Assembly: GCF_001039355.2 (NCBI RefSeq)
Contig: NW_019775390.1
Span: forward strand, 313,160-377,159
Source: Lingula anatina
Lineage: Eukaryota > Brachiopoda > Lingulata > Lingulida > Lingulidae
Direction: 5' to 3'
DNA length: 64,000 bases
Below the pieces are notes generated by a model. The model ran no database searches, had not been told where the DNA came from, and was given only the letters and a program-made list of their open reading frames with translations. Made by a program: the position numbers and the translations under genes. Positions 47,632 through 59,884 of this stretch are shown piece by piece. Position 1 is the stretch's first letter; each line of letters starts with the position of its first letter.

Positions 47632-49335
47632 TATATTTGCTTCAGATTACGATGACGGTTCCAATAACCACTAAAATGTGACTGATGCCACGGGGTCTAC
47701 ACATTTTCAACAACAATTGTTTAAAATTAATTTACAACGAGTGCAAGACACTGAACCAAGCCTTAAGATAAAAAAACTAACAAAAATATCAGTAACATTT
47801 ATACGACACCAAAATAAGAGGCCTATGGCTAATGCCGCCGCAAGCATTCTATTTTCCAAATTGTGCTCTTTCCTGTGATGTTATCCAACCTGTTTTTGTT
47901 TTTCTTTCTATAGTAGCGAAAATGGTCTAGCTCGTTTCCATTTCCCCTTACTCTAGTTTCATCATGCTTCCAGGGTACATTCTGCTTTAAGTCACGAAAA
48001 ATCATTTTATAAGTATATAGGTTCATTTTACGTGGCAGCGTCAGGCATTGTTATTTTCATTCCTGCCGTAGTAACAGCAACGCGTTTGATTAAATAGATT
48101 TCACAACTGATTTCGAATCATTGTATCTTGAAAATTAAAAAAATTGGCGTTCTTTGGACTTCTGTTCCCTGGGCAATTTTGGCCTTTGTTTGTGCTCAGC
48201 AGCAATGATTTTATCCAGGGGTGGATGGTATACTGAAAAGGCATAACAATACGTTTGCATATTGCCAATAGAAATTGAAGTTTAATTGAAATATGTCTGA
48301 GTCAACTGTTATTTCAGAAATTGAGTAATAGGTTTTATTTTGTGTTTTTTGCAACATTTAGACGCAAATGAAGTTCCTGGAGAAGGATGCTCTTATAATT
48401 TTATGACGGCATGCCCTTTACTTAGTTTTCCTTTCATAGGAAATTGGTGTCTACTTCAAATAGTATAATTACGATCCTTCAAAGGAGAAATATTCTAACA
48501 AGTGAAAGGAAATAATACTAATAATAAAAATGCTAGAGTCCATACACGGCTGAGACCATTCCATACGCTACTGCAATTCTTGATATTGAATCATGGGTGT
48601 TATAGCCCAAATATAAGAAGAAATGTGATTTTAATGGAAGTAGTCGCACTAACATTAAGAGGTGACACCGTGATGTTGCTATTGATTACATGTAAGAAAT
48701 TGTCTGTAGGGACCGCACGGGATGACCACCTTAGAGCGACGCAGCGAGTATGAAAAGTAGACTGAAACGTCTGTCAAAGGCAATCGCGTGCTTTACTGAA
48801 CGCCAAAACACTAATATTAAAAGCTTTACTTGGAAAATGCTTTTACTGCAAGTAACGTTTTTCCTGAAGACAATCTATTTTCGGCTGTTCAAAAGTAGTT
48901 TCTAATAACACATCCTTAAAGTCAATAACCTTAAATGTCGGGTTATTTTTACTTACGTCTACCACATAATGCTTTCAAAAACAACATAAAGTGGTGCATT
49001 TGTATCCTTGGATGTAATAAAGAATATATTGTAATATTGTATCCCGAACCTTTGAAAACACCACACAATTCAAAATGGCTTTACATTGCCTATTGTGTCT
49101 TTATCTCTAACAGCCAAAACTGAGGGTGGCAACGTCAATTGCATAAAGTCCACTATCTCATCTCTCTTCCATTACATGTAATATGCTAAATATGATATTG
49201 GAACAATTGTAACTTTACCGAACCAGAAGCAGCTACGTCAAAAGCACAGGAAAAGATGATGATTAAAAACGTAAACTGACGTAAAGATACTGAGATAAAT
49301 AACAGTGAGGTGACTGCCATAAAAGTAAATGACCT
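47632..49335. other. No recognisable gene
   Basis: AT-rich DNA with only short open frames (up to 83 codons), none with recognised features. Confidence 0.5.
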
Positions 49336-49501
49336 GTGTAACAGGGATGGAGGTCCGCTAGGATCCGTAGTCCGTTTACCATTACTTTGTACAGGTGACA
49401 TTCCTCCCATATACTAACCCTAATACTCCAACTAACCCTAACCTGTACTTATCATATGGGAGCCCGGACGTCCATTCCTAAAACTCCCATTCTTGTTACA
49501 C
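49336..49501 (+). mobile_element. MITE family S, intact copy
   Basis: GTGTAACAGGGATGGAGGTC to CATTCTTGTTACAC, about 166 bp, with the internal marks ACTTTGTACAGGTGACAT and AACCCTAACCTGTACTTATC. Confidence 0.8.
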
Positions 49502-49632
49502 CTGGATTAGTTGTTTGTGACAGTTTTTCAAGTGCCTTTAAGTCCCAGGTCTTACCGAAATATTCACGCACACCATACCCGGAGATATACATACATATAT
49601 ATACACAAAGATAATCACTTGTATTTGACTAA

Positions 49633-49816
49633 GGCCGCATTCAAAACAGTGGACTAACTAGTCCCCGGGTCAGATACGGCGACCCCCTAAAAAAAGGTTG
49701 CCGTCCAATCCGCTAAGAGACACTGAATAGATTCCCTGTGGGGAAGTACAGGTATTCAAGTGGGTCGGCCATATTTGATCCGCGGACTAGTTAGTTCACT
49801 GTTCTGAATGCGGTCT
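49633..49816. mobile_element. MITE family P, copy 3
   Basis: GGCCGCATTCAAAACAGTGG and ACTAACTAGTCC at the left, GGACTAGTTAGTTCACTG and TTCTGAATGCGGTC at the right. The interior has TTGCCGTCCAATCCGCTAAG. It lies 130 bp from a family S element. Confidence 0.8.
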
Positions 49817-50074
49817 ATGCTTTTGGTGCTTGCACATACTTGGTACGTGTGAATCGCATTGATAAGCACACAAAAACATGGACAGGTTTATGATCACACA
49901 TACAAAAGCACGAACAATACAATCCACCAAGTAGAAACTGCTGACTCCGTGTTATGCATCAAGCCAAGCAGTGTCTCGCAGGTTAACTATAATCCCACCG
50001 TTGGAGTCAATATACATTACTTCTATTAACATTTTCCTTTGCTTCAAAATGGTAGCCCCCGAAAAGAGCATATA

Positions 50075-50635
50075 CAACATTGGTCAAAAAGGTTGTCCCT
50101 CCCCTATTTCCATGTACTTTTATTAACAAATGATCACCTCACAGCAATAAATTGTCAGGAATAGTGCTTTTTATTACTGATACCGTGTCTAACATGATAA
50201 ATGGTTAAAAAATACAAAATAGTGTTGAAAATATACACATTTTATACCATTTATTAAAATTTTAAAGATGTACCCCCTCAAATCCACTGTTTCACTGTGA
50301 CTTCTACAGAGGTAAAGAAATGTCTATTAAATTGAAAAGATGCCATCAAATGTCACCAAATTCATACACAATTAGCATTATGGTGTGCTCGTTGAAGGTA
50401 ACGTGCCTAACAGCGTGTGCGTTTACCGTGTACTGCAATTTTAAAAATTTTAATAAATGGTATAAAATGTGTATATTTTCAACACTATTTTGTATCTTTG
50501 TAACCCTTAATCATGTTAGACACGGTCTGTAATAAAAAAAAAGCACTATTTCTAACAATTTACAGCTGTGAAGTGATCATTTGTAAATAAAAGTACATGG
50601 AAATAGGGGAGGGACAACCTTTTTGACCAATGTTG
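50075..50635. mobile_element. Foldback element with ~200-bp inverted ends, TA-flanked (family X)
   Basis: The left arm begins CAACATTGGTCAAAAAGG and the right arm ends CCTTTTTGACCAATGTTG. Similarity between arms continues about 200 bp inward, including ATTTTGTATC/CAAAATAGTGTTG and ACACATTTTATACCATTTAT. TA flanks both ends. There is no transposase inside, so it looks like a non-autonomous element of Tc1/mariner type with long inverted ends. A related left end sits at 30,115. Confidence 0.8.
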
Positions 50636-51285
50636 TATTTGGATTTTAATTGGCAAACTCCCACAGTGTGAATGAAATGTACTTTGCATCTGTTGTCAAA
50701 TAAAGACATCCTGTATCTTGTACCAGTGACATTCAAGGTTCATGTAAACGCCAACGCATACATGGAAAGGACAGGTCAGAGAAATGTGCAGGTGCTAAGC
50801 TTGTTTTGAAAGTATAATTAGACTTTTGAAGGCTTTTATTTAGCCTATTTCAACGTTCTTGGCAATGTTTTCTTGACTTATAGCATGTCTTACCGAAATA
50901 TTCTGAAATAAAGCCTATTAAAATTCCGTTTTTATGTATGGAAGCCATGATCTAAAGCAAAACTGGCCTTTACAGCAAACGGTTAATATAAAAAAGAAAA
51001 AGAAAAACTCCTGTCCGAAATGAAGCAGACGATGCGAGCAGTTGTCTACGCTTATAACCATGCAGAGTTCGCGTGATGAATACAACTTGTTGTGCAGATA
51101 TGACGAGACGATAAAAAGACTACAGGTTGATTATTTATGCCAAGGTTGATCTGAAAAAAAAAAAAACTCTCCTTTTCTTCTCAACTAATTCCTGTAAGAC
51201 ATTCTTCGCTGTACATTCCTATATAACCGTCTAAATCAGTGACCCCCGCATTTACCTAACGGTATATTTATTTGTTTGCCAAAGG

Positions 51286-51616
51286 CAGGCGTTCTACAAT
51301 TTTGATATTATTAACTGACCCTCCGGGAACAGTGTCAAAGAAATTTCAAACTAATCAGTCGTGTTCTAGAGCACTTGTTATTTTGCAAAAGAAGGCTGCG
51401 GAGACCTATTTGACACTTGTTTATTATGCCGTTTCTCTTCATTCAACGGTACGACAAAATTGATCTCTTCTGGCGTAGGTGGTTCGCTTTGTATGTCAGG
51501 TACTGTTTCTTGACTTAGAAGTGATTAGTGTCAATCTTGAAACACTCCATTTATATCAACTATATTTGTCATTCGTCTTCCAACAGCTTAATCACGGTCG
51601 AAACAAGAGAAGGGGT
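51286..51616. repeat. Tandem block F1
   Basis: 331 bp starting AGGCGTTCTACAATTTTGAT and repeated after the N at 51,617 with scattered substitutions. The copy ends AACAAGAGAAGGGGT just before the N. Confidence 0.9.
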
Positions 51617-51617
51617 N

Positions 51618-51950
51618 TAGGCGTTCTACAATTTCGATATTAATAACTGACCCTCTGAGAACCGTGTCAAAGAAATTACAAACTAATCAGTCGTATGTTC
51701 TAGAGCATTTGTTATTTTGAAAAAGAAGGCTGCGGAGACCTCTTTGACATTTGTTTATTATGCCGTGTCTCTTCATTCAACGATACGACAAAATTGATCG
51801 CTTCAGGCGTAGGTGGTTCGCTTTGTATGTCAGGTACTGTTTCTTGACTTAGAAGTGATCAGTGTCAATCTTGAAACACTCCATTTATATCAACTATATT
51901 TGTCATTCGTCTTCCAACAGTTTAATCACGGTCGAAACAAGAGAAGGGGT
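51618..51950. repeat. Tandem block F2
   Basis: Second copy of F1, differing by a few percent, continuing into unique DNA after AACAAGAGAAGGGGTT. Confidence 0.9.
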
Positions 51951-54037
51951 TATTTGTCTGCCTGGAACGTGTCTTGTAATCGGTTTCTATTACATGAGCT
52001 AAATATATCTGCCTTGAATCAATCAAGCAGGGCTGAAATAAGAAACAGGAGATTTAATTGCAAGTTAACCATAAAGCTCTACAAAACTGCAATGAGTGTC
52101 TACTTAAGGTCGGTTAGTAAAAAATGTACAATGATAAACTCATATTGACCTTGATAATATAAAATAATAATTGATAATATAAGAGTGAATCTGTTGGATC
52201 TAACTTGTTGCTTTGACGTACGTAACTGATTTCGGTACGTTCTGATTTGTTCATTATCGGCTTTGATAATGCAGAATAAACATCGTCATGGTATGACATC
52301 ATGCTGATGCACCAAAAATAAATAAATAAATAAGCTAGGGCAATTTTTCTAAGACGAATTGATAGCACGACAGCAGCTGTTTGGGATGAACATTGTAATA
52401 TTGACACAGACGGATATTCCTCACCTGAACAGCCTTCAACGCCGTCTTAACACCTATCGAATAACAACAACGTGTACTACAATCTGGTATCAGGGAATAT
52501 TCTTGAAAGGCTTACTGCCGACTTCATCGGTTAAGAGGCTATAAAATGTCTTAATTTGTTTAAGGGGACATCGCCATTATGAGCTTATATCTAAAAAACG
52601 AATATATGTAGACTAATATTTTTAAAAGCCCAAACGTAGGCACTAGGTTGTATTTTTTACCCTTGTCGTTGACCATGATTTAGATAATTTTCATGATAAT
52701 ATATATTACTAAGTTACAGAGTTACGTCGGAAACAGGTCCTTATCAACATTGACAATATTAATTAAAACGCCATACTCTGTGCAGATCGAAGTATGTGTG
52801 GAGGTGAATAAAGCAAAAGAAAAGGTCATTTAAGCTTTAAATGTGTTTACTTTTATTGCACTGATACTGAGATCAGAAACGGAGAGAGCCATTTTTTACC
52901 AAATGTAGGCTTTATGACGTGTCGAACCTCCTTCAAGAACCAATCAAACCAGCCCATTCCACCAAGATAACTGCCGATCGATATATTGCCAACGTTTCAA
53001 CCAATTGTTAGCAGATTTCAAGAAACTATGAATGTATTTGTGTAAATACATGTGTGTTTTTAAGTCCATCTTGACTGTTTGGTTAATAATTATGTGAAAG
53101 AGAGAGAAGTTGCCTTGTTTTACATTTTGCATTTCTGAGTCCAATTCACAGTAGATAGAGGGTAGGGAATACCTTCTGCGTTCCACGTAATTGTCCTTAT
53201 TTTTCGAGCGTGATGCGTTATTTGGGCCCAATATTCTGTGTGAAACATGATTCAGGAATTCTTGATAATTAGTGATTGGCCTGAATATATCTTGGTGATT
53301 GGTGTTTGAGCTGTTTTAATCTTGGTTGGGGGGGGGGGGGGAATTCCCAACCCTCTAGATAGGACATCTGTCTGTATAATAACACGGAATATCGTGGAGC
53401 TGTTGAGACAGTTTCAGATATCACAGTTAAGGGTGTCGAGGTTTAGACTATTCCAGTCCGTGCATATAACAAATTTACATGTTGTCAAAGAAGGCAATTT
53501 AGCATTCTACCTAAAACAAATACCATCAGCAACAGATAAAGACAGGAGCAAAGACGATCCATGAATCATTACACGAAAAGAGCTCAGTAATAAGGGACTC
53601 ACTATTCCTTTCTGTATTCTACTTCAATAATTAGGAGTTCCGTCAAAAGGGAACACGGCTGATTTCTTACTGTAAAATGAACACATCCCCAGTTGCAAGT
53701 GTATCAGAAATCTGATTAATGTTGATGAGATAAGAAAAGGTCAAAAAGAAGGTCAACGACGTCTCTCCTGTTCAATTAGAAAGATTCCTAACTGAATTAC
53801 ATTCTCTCTTGTGCAATTGAAATACAGTATATTGCCATTGAACATAAACAAGTTGGGAATTGAGAGCCTTCGCATCCGTGTTGGCTTACGAATAAAACCA
53901 CATCAAATAATATGGAAATTTCATAAGTTTACAGTCTATAAAAGATCATTTATGTCATCCTGCCAGAGTTCTGCAACTACCATGAGACGGGGCAAACGCT
54001 CACTTGGTCTGGAATCCCCCGGATCTGTGTCACGGCT
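51951..54037. other. No recognisable gene
   Basis: Non-coding. Contains a poly-G run at 53,327-53,341. Open frames up to 97 codons have no recognised features. Confidence 0.5.
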
Positions 54038-54305
54038 AAGGGGTCATTCCCAATGGAACTTTCGGTCTACGTAGTTTGATCCAACTACGTTGGGAAGCTC
54101 GATTACTTCGATCAGATTAAGAGATTAACACGCCTCCTCCTAGAGATGGTTTAAGTACAGAAATGCTGGTGATTGTACGAGAACGTTGGAAACGAAAGGA
54201 GACTTGTTTTAGATTCAAATCATTTAATTTGATTGCATTCAGATATAGCCCAGCGGAATTGGATCGTTCTACGTAGACTGATAGTTTCATTGGAAATGAG
54301 TCCAT
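54038..54305. mobile_element. MITE family Q, copy 3
   Basis: GGGGTCATTCCCAATGGAAC at the left and AGTTTCATTGGAAATGAG then TCC at the right, with GATTAACACGCCTCCTCC and TTTGATTGCATTCAG inside, about 268 bp. Confidence 0.75.
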
Positions 54306-55685
54306 AGGCTAGTCCAAGGGGGGATGCCGTTGGCCCTTAAATCGGGTAAGGTTTTTGCAAGCCTGGCTACAGCGTTGCCAACAAACAGAGCGGTACGTGG
54401 ATTTGTTTGCCTGATGCAATAACCTTTTATTGGGCTGTTTTTGCATAGCATATGCACTGTATGTGCACTGTGCTTTGTGTTTTATTTTATTTCATTTATT
54501 TATTTTTATTATTTATCTATTTATTTATTTGTATTTTATCTGTAAACAATTGTCTACGTTTTTGGTAGATTAAATTCACTTCCAATTACTCTAAGAAAAC
54601 GTCTACAAGTTCCGATAATTTGCTCGATTTAATTAATATGGCTTCATATCCATAAGTATTATGCTTCATCCTTGATAAATGCGAACAATTCGTTTAAGGT
54701 ATCGTAGCTACAAATCTCTGCATATGGTGCCTGTATACAAGTAAAGAGATGGATGAAGAGCTTGACCCGTTTACTTTTCAATACCGATAAAATATAGAGA
54801 GTGATCTTAAACGGCGACTGGCTTAATCTTTCTGCAATGCACCTAACCAGCCCTAACAATTAAGCACTAAAGAATCGAGATTGCGCCACTCTCTGCTGTA
54901 ATGAAGGATGTCAGACACTGGGCGAAGAAAATAATAACCATTTCATCCCAGACCGTACCGTAATCAGCATTTATTTGACAACAAAATGCTGTTCTGGAAA
55001 TTAGATTTAGCCGAAAGCGTGGGCAATATGTAGACCGCATAGACAAGCATTATCTGCGGGAATTAATTGTTCTGATTACAAAACAAAATAGGAAGCCTTA
55101 TTTTAGAGTCGTAATTGAATCAAGGCCATTTTTATCTTACAATGACGTGCTTACACCAACGCATTGTCACACGTGTATTTATATACCGAACTAATGAACA
55201 ATTAAGCGTATTGTAAACTCACAGCATTCGTTACTGAGAAAGATGTTCCCTGACATTATGTAAATGTGCACTACTTATAAGCTGAGACTGCTCAGTATAT
55301 GCATCGGTACTAAAAAAACATACTGTTGTAATAGGCATTGGAAAAACCTATAGACGTGGCCCTATCCCTTCGCACCTGTTGTTATGTATCATTCTTTTAT
55401 TTGGTGCGATTAATATGCAGGTCACGTTGCTCTATGTAACTGTTTATTAATCCTCCAACGCGTCCAAAAATTCATGTATGATAGACTAAGTTAATTGCTG
55501 TTGTCCCAATGTGTCGCTGCAAATTGATAATCGAATGAAACAATATAACTCACGCAAAAGCCACTTTTCAGCAACAGAATGCAAGAATATTCTTACTGAT
55601 TGTGCTTTGGAAATGTTGCTCAAAGTCGAGGTTCTCGTATTGCGTGTTCTATATAACTATCTACATGACACTGAAACTAATTTAA

Positions 55686-55907
55686 GCCCCCCTTTACACT
55701 GGACGGCGTTCTTTCTGCGTCCTTTTTGCGGCCATGAAACTGGCATCGCTATATGGTCGTAGTAAGGAGGCACAAGAATCGCTTTGGTTGCAGAATGAAA
55801 GCCCATTGACTTGCCAGTTGTCGGCAAGTAATGTATTATTATTATTTAATCTAAAACTGGGCCGTACTACGGGACGCAGAGAGGACGCCGTCCAGTGTAA
55901 AGGGGGC
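55686..55907. mobile_element. piggyBac-like MITE with TTAA target duplication (family W)
   Basis: 222 bp. Left end GCCCCCCTTTACACTGGACG then GCGT; right end ACGCCGTCCAGTGTAAAGGG then GGC, inverted over about 37 bp with one indel and two mismatches. TTAA flanks both sides (55,682-55,685 and 55,908-55,911), the target used by piggyBac-type elements. It has no transposase. Confidence 0.82.
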
Positions 55908-55911
55908 TTAA

Positions 55912-58233
55912 TTAAGGCATTCACTGCAATAAAGATCTAGGGGTAGGCCCATGCCACTCCCTTGTGAAGGGTTCGGCTAAATACATAGCTGTGTTCTTGA
56001 TTTGAATACCTTTTAGAAATTAAGATTTAAAAAAAAAACTCAAGGAGGTAATACATTAAACTTGCACATGTCTGGCCGAGGGCTGGGTAACCCATGTTGT
56101 CATGGTAACCAATGCTATCATCTATGATTCAGATAATAGTTTCTCTTGGACGGTTCCTTCCTCGCGTACGGATAATAAAGCCCATGCCAAGATAATCAAT
56201 ACTTCTTAGTTGTACCATCCATGTTCAGGGCCGGGTGGATGTGTAGGAGGGAGGTGGGAAGGAACGTGCATAGTTGGGTGCTTAATTAGCCAGGTCAGGA
56301 TAGGGCAGCATCAGGGCGGTCACCGTTCATTTTCTTATTTTTATCTTTCTTCTAAAACTCCCGATTTCCTGCTAAACCAACTATGCCCTAGACTTACCAT
56401 TTTGTCTCGGTCGCTGTGGGTTGTAGACGTGCCTTGTACCGGATACGTGGCAGCCGGGAACGCTTCCTATTCCAACCGCCTCCTGCAACCTATTTTTTTT
56501 TGTCTTCGCCTGGCCTGGTCGGATGACAATGTATTCCTGATCCTGTTTCTTTTTTTCGTTTTTTTTTCCTGAAGGCTTTTCTCAGAGCTCACAGTGTCTT
56601 GGCCTTCAACGCCTTAGAACTTCTATTGGGATTTCAATCCGTTTTACTTGAATCCTTTCCTAAATACCAATCTGTTTTTTGATGAATAACTTCTAAGTTT
56701 TTATTGTTTTTGTATTTTTTCCTTTTCTAATCCTTTCCCTGCCAATCTGTTTCGCATATAACTCGCTTGGTATTATTCCACTGAAATAACTTGCGTTATC
56801 TTAAGCCGTTTCTCCAGATGATGGTATTAAGTAGAACGACCTCTCATTACAAACACACGGTAGCCAATATCATAACTAAACCTCCCTGAAATCTTGTAAG
56901 GTATTTGCTGGCTTTTAGCGCCAGGTGCTCTGACATAGCTTTGCCACAAACAGCGGGACGGATAGATATATATATATTCATATACAAAAAGTACTTAACA
57001 CATGTTATTTGCATCGGTTACCATAGACATTCTCTGTAATAAATACCTAGCGTTTGATGAAAGATACCATTGCTTGTCTGTTTCTGGGATACCTCAGAAA
57101 AAAAGGTCTGCGGTGAAATGCCGGCTGAGAAAGTAAATATACCTTGTAACGAAAAGATCAAGACGATAGAGCGGAGAGAAGGTGCTTCATGTGAGTTATT
57201 TGGTTACCTTTGGCCCAAATCATTTATGATAAACCCAACTTAATTCCTTGCCTCCATAAATCAAGGGATGCCGGGGTGAAGATATGTATATATTTGCATT
57301 AAATCCATGTACCTGTTTAAGGAAGGGGGGGTACGTGTACCCAAATAGGGCTAAAAAAATCACGTTTTTATAGATTAAATCAACAGTAAGTCTTCAAAGA
57401 AAAATCCCCGAACCCCTTTGTTGAACTTTGTTCAAGTGTTATAATACCATTAAAAGCATGTTTATAGCTGTCCAGGTGCCTGAGAAACTCAATTCAGGAA
57501 ACCAAAAAATGATTTTTGCCCCAAAAATCCCACAATTACGTCACTTGATGAACTTGGAGCTGTGTTTCAAGCATAATTAGATGTTTTGAAGATACCTTAA
57601 ATGAATGCAACAGGAATTAAAAAAGCCAAGACCTTTAATTTAGGATAAGATCTCCAACCTGCAGTCCGACCTTAAAAGATCGAAGCATCCACCTGTGTGC
57701 TATTAACACGGTGCTATATCAGATACATATGTAGACTGTACTTAGAGATCACAGCCAGGTGGTGTTTGAACGGATTAGGCACGTTAAATATAGTAACAGA
57801 GAGGCAAGTCGGTCTCGTGTTCTGTGTAACCCCTATGTTGATTTTTTTTTTATTTGGAGTTCCATTTACCTCTTTTCAAATTACAGGCTGGAAGTCACGG
57901 GGATGGAACCCGAAAAATGAACGTTTTTCGGCGATTTGGGAAATAAATGAGACTTGAAACACAAAAATATCTGTTTGGTTTTATAAAAATAATAATCATC
58001 ATTTTAAAATATGGCTCAGTGCACATGTCATTGGAATCCACGGGCCCAGGCTTCCTAGATAAAGACGCGAGTAATAAGTGGGGAGGGGGGAGCGAAAGAC
58101 TGCCATAGCTTTTGCTGATAATGTTTTGTCCCCCTCCCCCCACCCCCCCCCCCCCCAACACACACCCGTCCCCACCCCACTCGTGCATAAGAACGTGATT
58201 CTATATGGATATGTTCAATGTTCATGTGGAATA
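55912..58233. other. No recognisable gene
   Basis: Mostly AT-rich DNA with a C-rich tract at 58,130-58,156. The 120-codon open frame at 56,210-56,572 has no recognised domain and a low-complexity Phe-rich end. Confidence 0.5.
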
Positions 58234-58383
58234 CAGACTAGACCACCCTGAGCTTCAGAGATAACTTGACACCTACCTCTTCACTATAGCCTATCTTCAT
58301 CGTGTAACTTGACACGATGAAGATAGGCTATAGTGAAGAAGTAGGTGTCAAGTTATCTCTGAAGCTCAGGGTGGACTAGACTG
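58234..58383. repeat. Near-perfect 72-bp inverted repeat with 6-bp loop
   Basis: The left arm 58,234-58,305 and right arm 58,312-58,383 are reverse complements with three mismatches. The loop is AACTTG. The arms are ordinary complex sequence, for example CTGAGCTTCAGAGATAAC. RNA from either strand would form a long hairpin. Confidence 0.97.
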
Positions 58384-58568
58384 ACATACGGCTAGATACT
58401 ACACATGCCCATACACCGGGGAGATTGGTTAACTTGGCATGGCTTAGAATAATTTAATTCCCGCAAATTATGCGATTCTGCAGACCTTTAATTGTGCTTG
58501 ATTGGAGAAATTGGATTTTGGTTTCTATGTGCAGTGGTTCTTTTACGTCAATCCTGTATGTATGATGT

Positions 58569-58640
58569 GCGTGTGTGTGTGTGTGTATGTGTGTGTGTGT
58601 GTGTGTGTGCGTGCGTGTGCCTGTGTATGTGTATGTGTGA
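58569..58640. repeat. (GT)n microsatellite
   Basis: About 48 bp of GT with one TATG interruption, then GCGTGCGTGTG variants. Confidence 0.95.
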
Positions 58641-59209
58641 GTTGAGTGCACGCATGCATATGTGTGTGTCTGTGCGTGTGTGAATAAGAAGACCTCACGA
58701 TCAAAAAAAAGATCAAACTCTTCACATATCTAGCCATATCTTTTTTTTTTTCATTTTGGCATACTGTCAAATTAAATTCCACCATTAATATGTGTGTCTA
58801 TGCATTAAGGTTCTCACCACTGTTGTTAAATTGCGGTAAAGCGTTACAGGCACATTTCCTTTCATTCCGTGACATAAAATTCGGTTTCTCATATTGGCAC
58901 AGGTGATCATGAAATGTCATTAAAGCCCCGGAATAAGTTGTGGTCACAAATTTTAATAAGTTCATCTAGATCTGTCATTTTCTGCACGACAGTGTATTAT
59001 TTCCACTCCATGTCTACGCCTCAGGAAATGCGTTCGTCATAATCAACCAGTGCACAAACTGCCAAATTTTATCTCTCCCATCTATAGTGGTTTCAGTCTT
59101 GTAACAGTTAGGGTTTTTTCTTGTCAGTCAAATCAGAATAAAAAAATATGTGCAACTTGGCAACAATGTAGTTTTTAACCGAGTCTTGGTTAGTTTTGGC
59201 ACAGTTGAG

Positions 59210-59510
59210 ATGATTCCAAGTTTATCTGTTATGTCACGTATGCCTTTAGTACTCTATCAGAGTCAGATAATCTTCAGGAATTCGATAGCTATTCTCATTT
59301 TAACCATTTCTCGGACTAGTTTTAACATTATAGTTGAGTCTATGTTTATCTGTTATGCAACGTATGCCTTTAATACTCTATCAGAATCAGATAATCTTGT
59401 CAGTTTTAACATTTTAGTTGAGTCTGTGTTTATCTGTTATGCCACGTATGCCTTAAGTGCTCTACCTCAGTCAGATAATCTTGCCAGGAATTCGATAGAT
59501 ATTTTCATTT
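59210..59510. repeat. Three-unit tandem repeat (TTTATCTGTTATG unit)
   Basis: Units at 59,218-59,273, 59,341-59,398 and 59,427-59,484 share TTTATCTGTTATG, ACGTATGCCTT and CAGATAATCTT. Units 2 and 3 are also joined by a common AGTTTTAACAT lead. One plus-strand frame stays open across all three, with recurring FICYATYA; I do not think it is a gene. Confidence 0.85.
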
Positions 59511-59540
59511 GACATATCTTAGTTGTTTCTTTGTTTGAGA

Positions 59541-59778
59541 GATCATTCCCAGAGAATAGGTAGTAACTTTGGATCGATCTATCTCCAAGGGGGTTCTCAC
59601 TACATGTCGAGCGCCCACTGAAGCTGTTAGGGGGTAGTTAACTTAGAACTATCGTTTAGCAGTTTCAGTAAGCGTGCCACACATATGAGCCGTTTACCCT
59701 TAAAGCAATTTAGCGAGAAACCCCTTGGAGATAGTTCGATCCAGTTAGATCGATCTAGGCATGGAAACCCAGTCTAAC
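59541..59778. mobile_element. MITE family R, copy 4
   Basis: TTTGGATCGATCTATCTCCA and AGTTAGATCGATCTAGGCAT near the two ends. Between them are CCACTGAAGCTGTTAGGGGG, TAGTTAAC and CAATTTAGCGAGAAACCCC, as in copy 3. Confidence 0.75.
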
Positions 59779-59884
59779 TGCTGTGACACATATTCCTTTG
59801 ATGTTTTATCTGAGTCGGAACCATTTTCCCATGAATGTGTTAGATGTTCTCCCTGTAGGGCAATTGCACATTTTGTTTCCATTC

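Noticed and set aside
52220-52300. Minus-strand NEQIRT-like residues as a possible N-terminal calmodulin exon
   Set aside because: There is no donor in the phase required by the EF1 exon, and the surrounding frame (MMSYHDDVYSALS) is not calmodulin-like.
56210-56572. 120-codon open frame with a Phe-rich end
   Set aside because: The end is a translated T-run and the rest has no recognisable feature.
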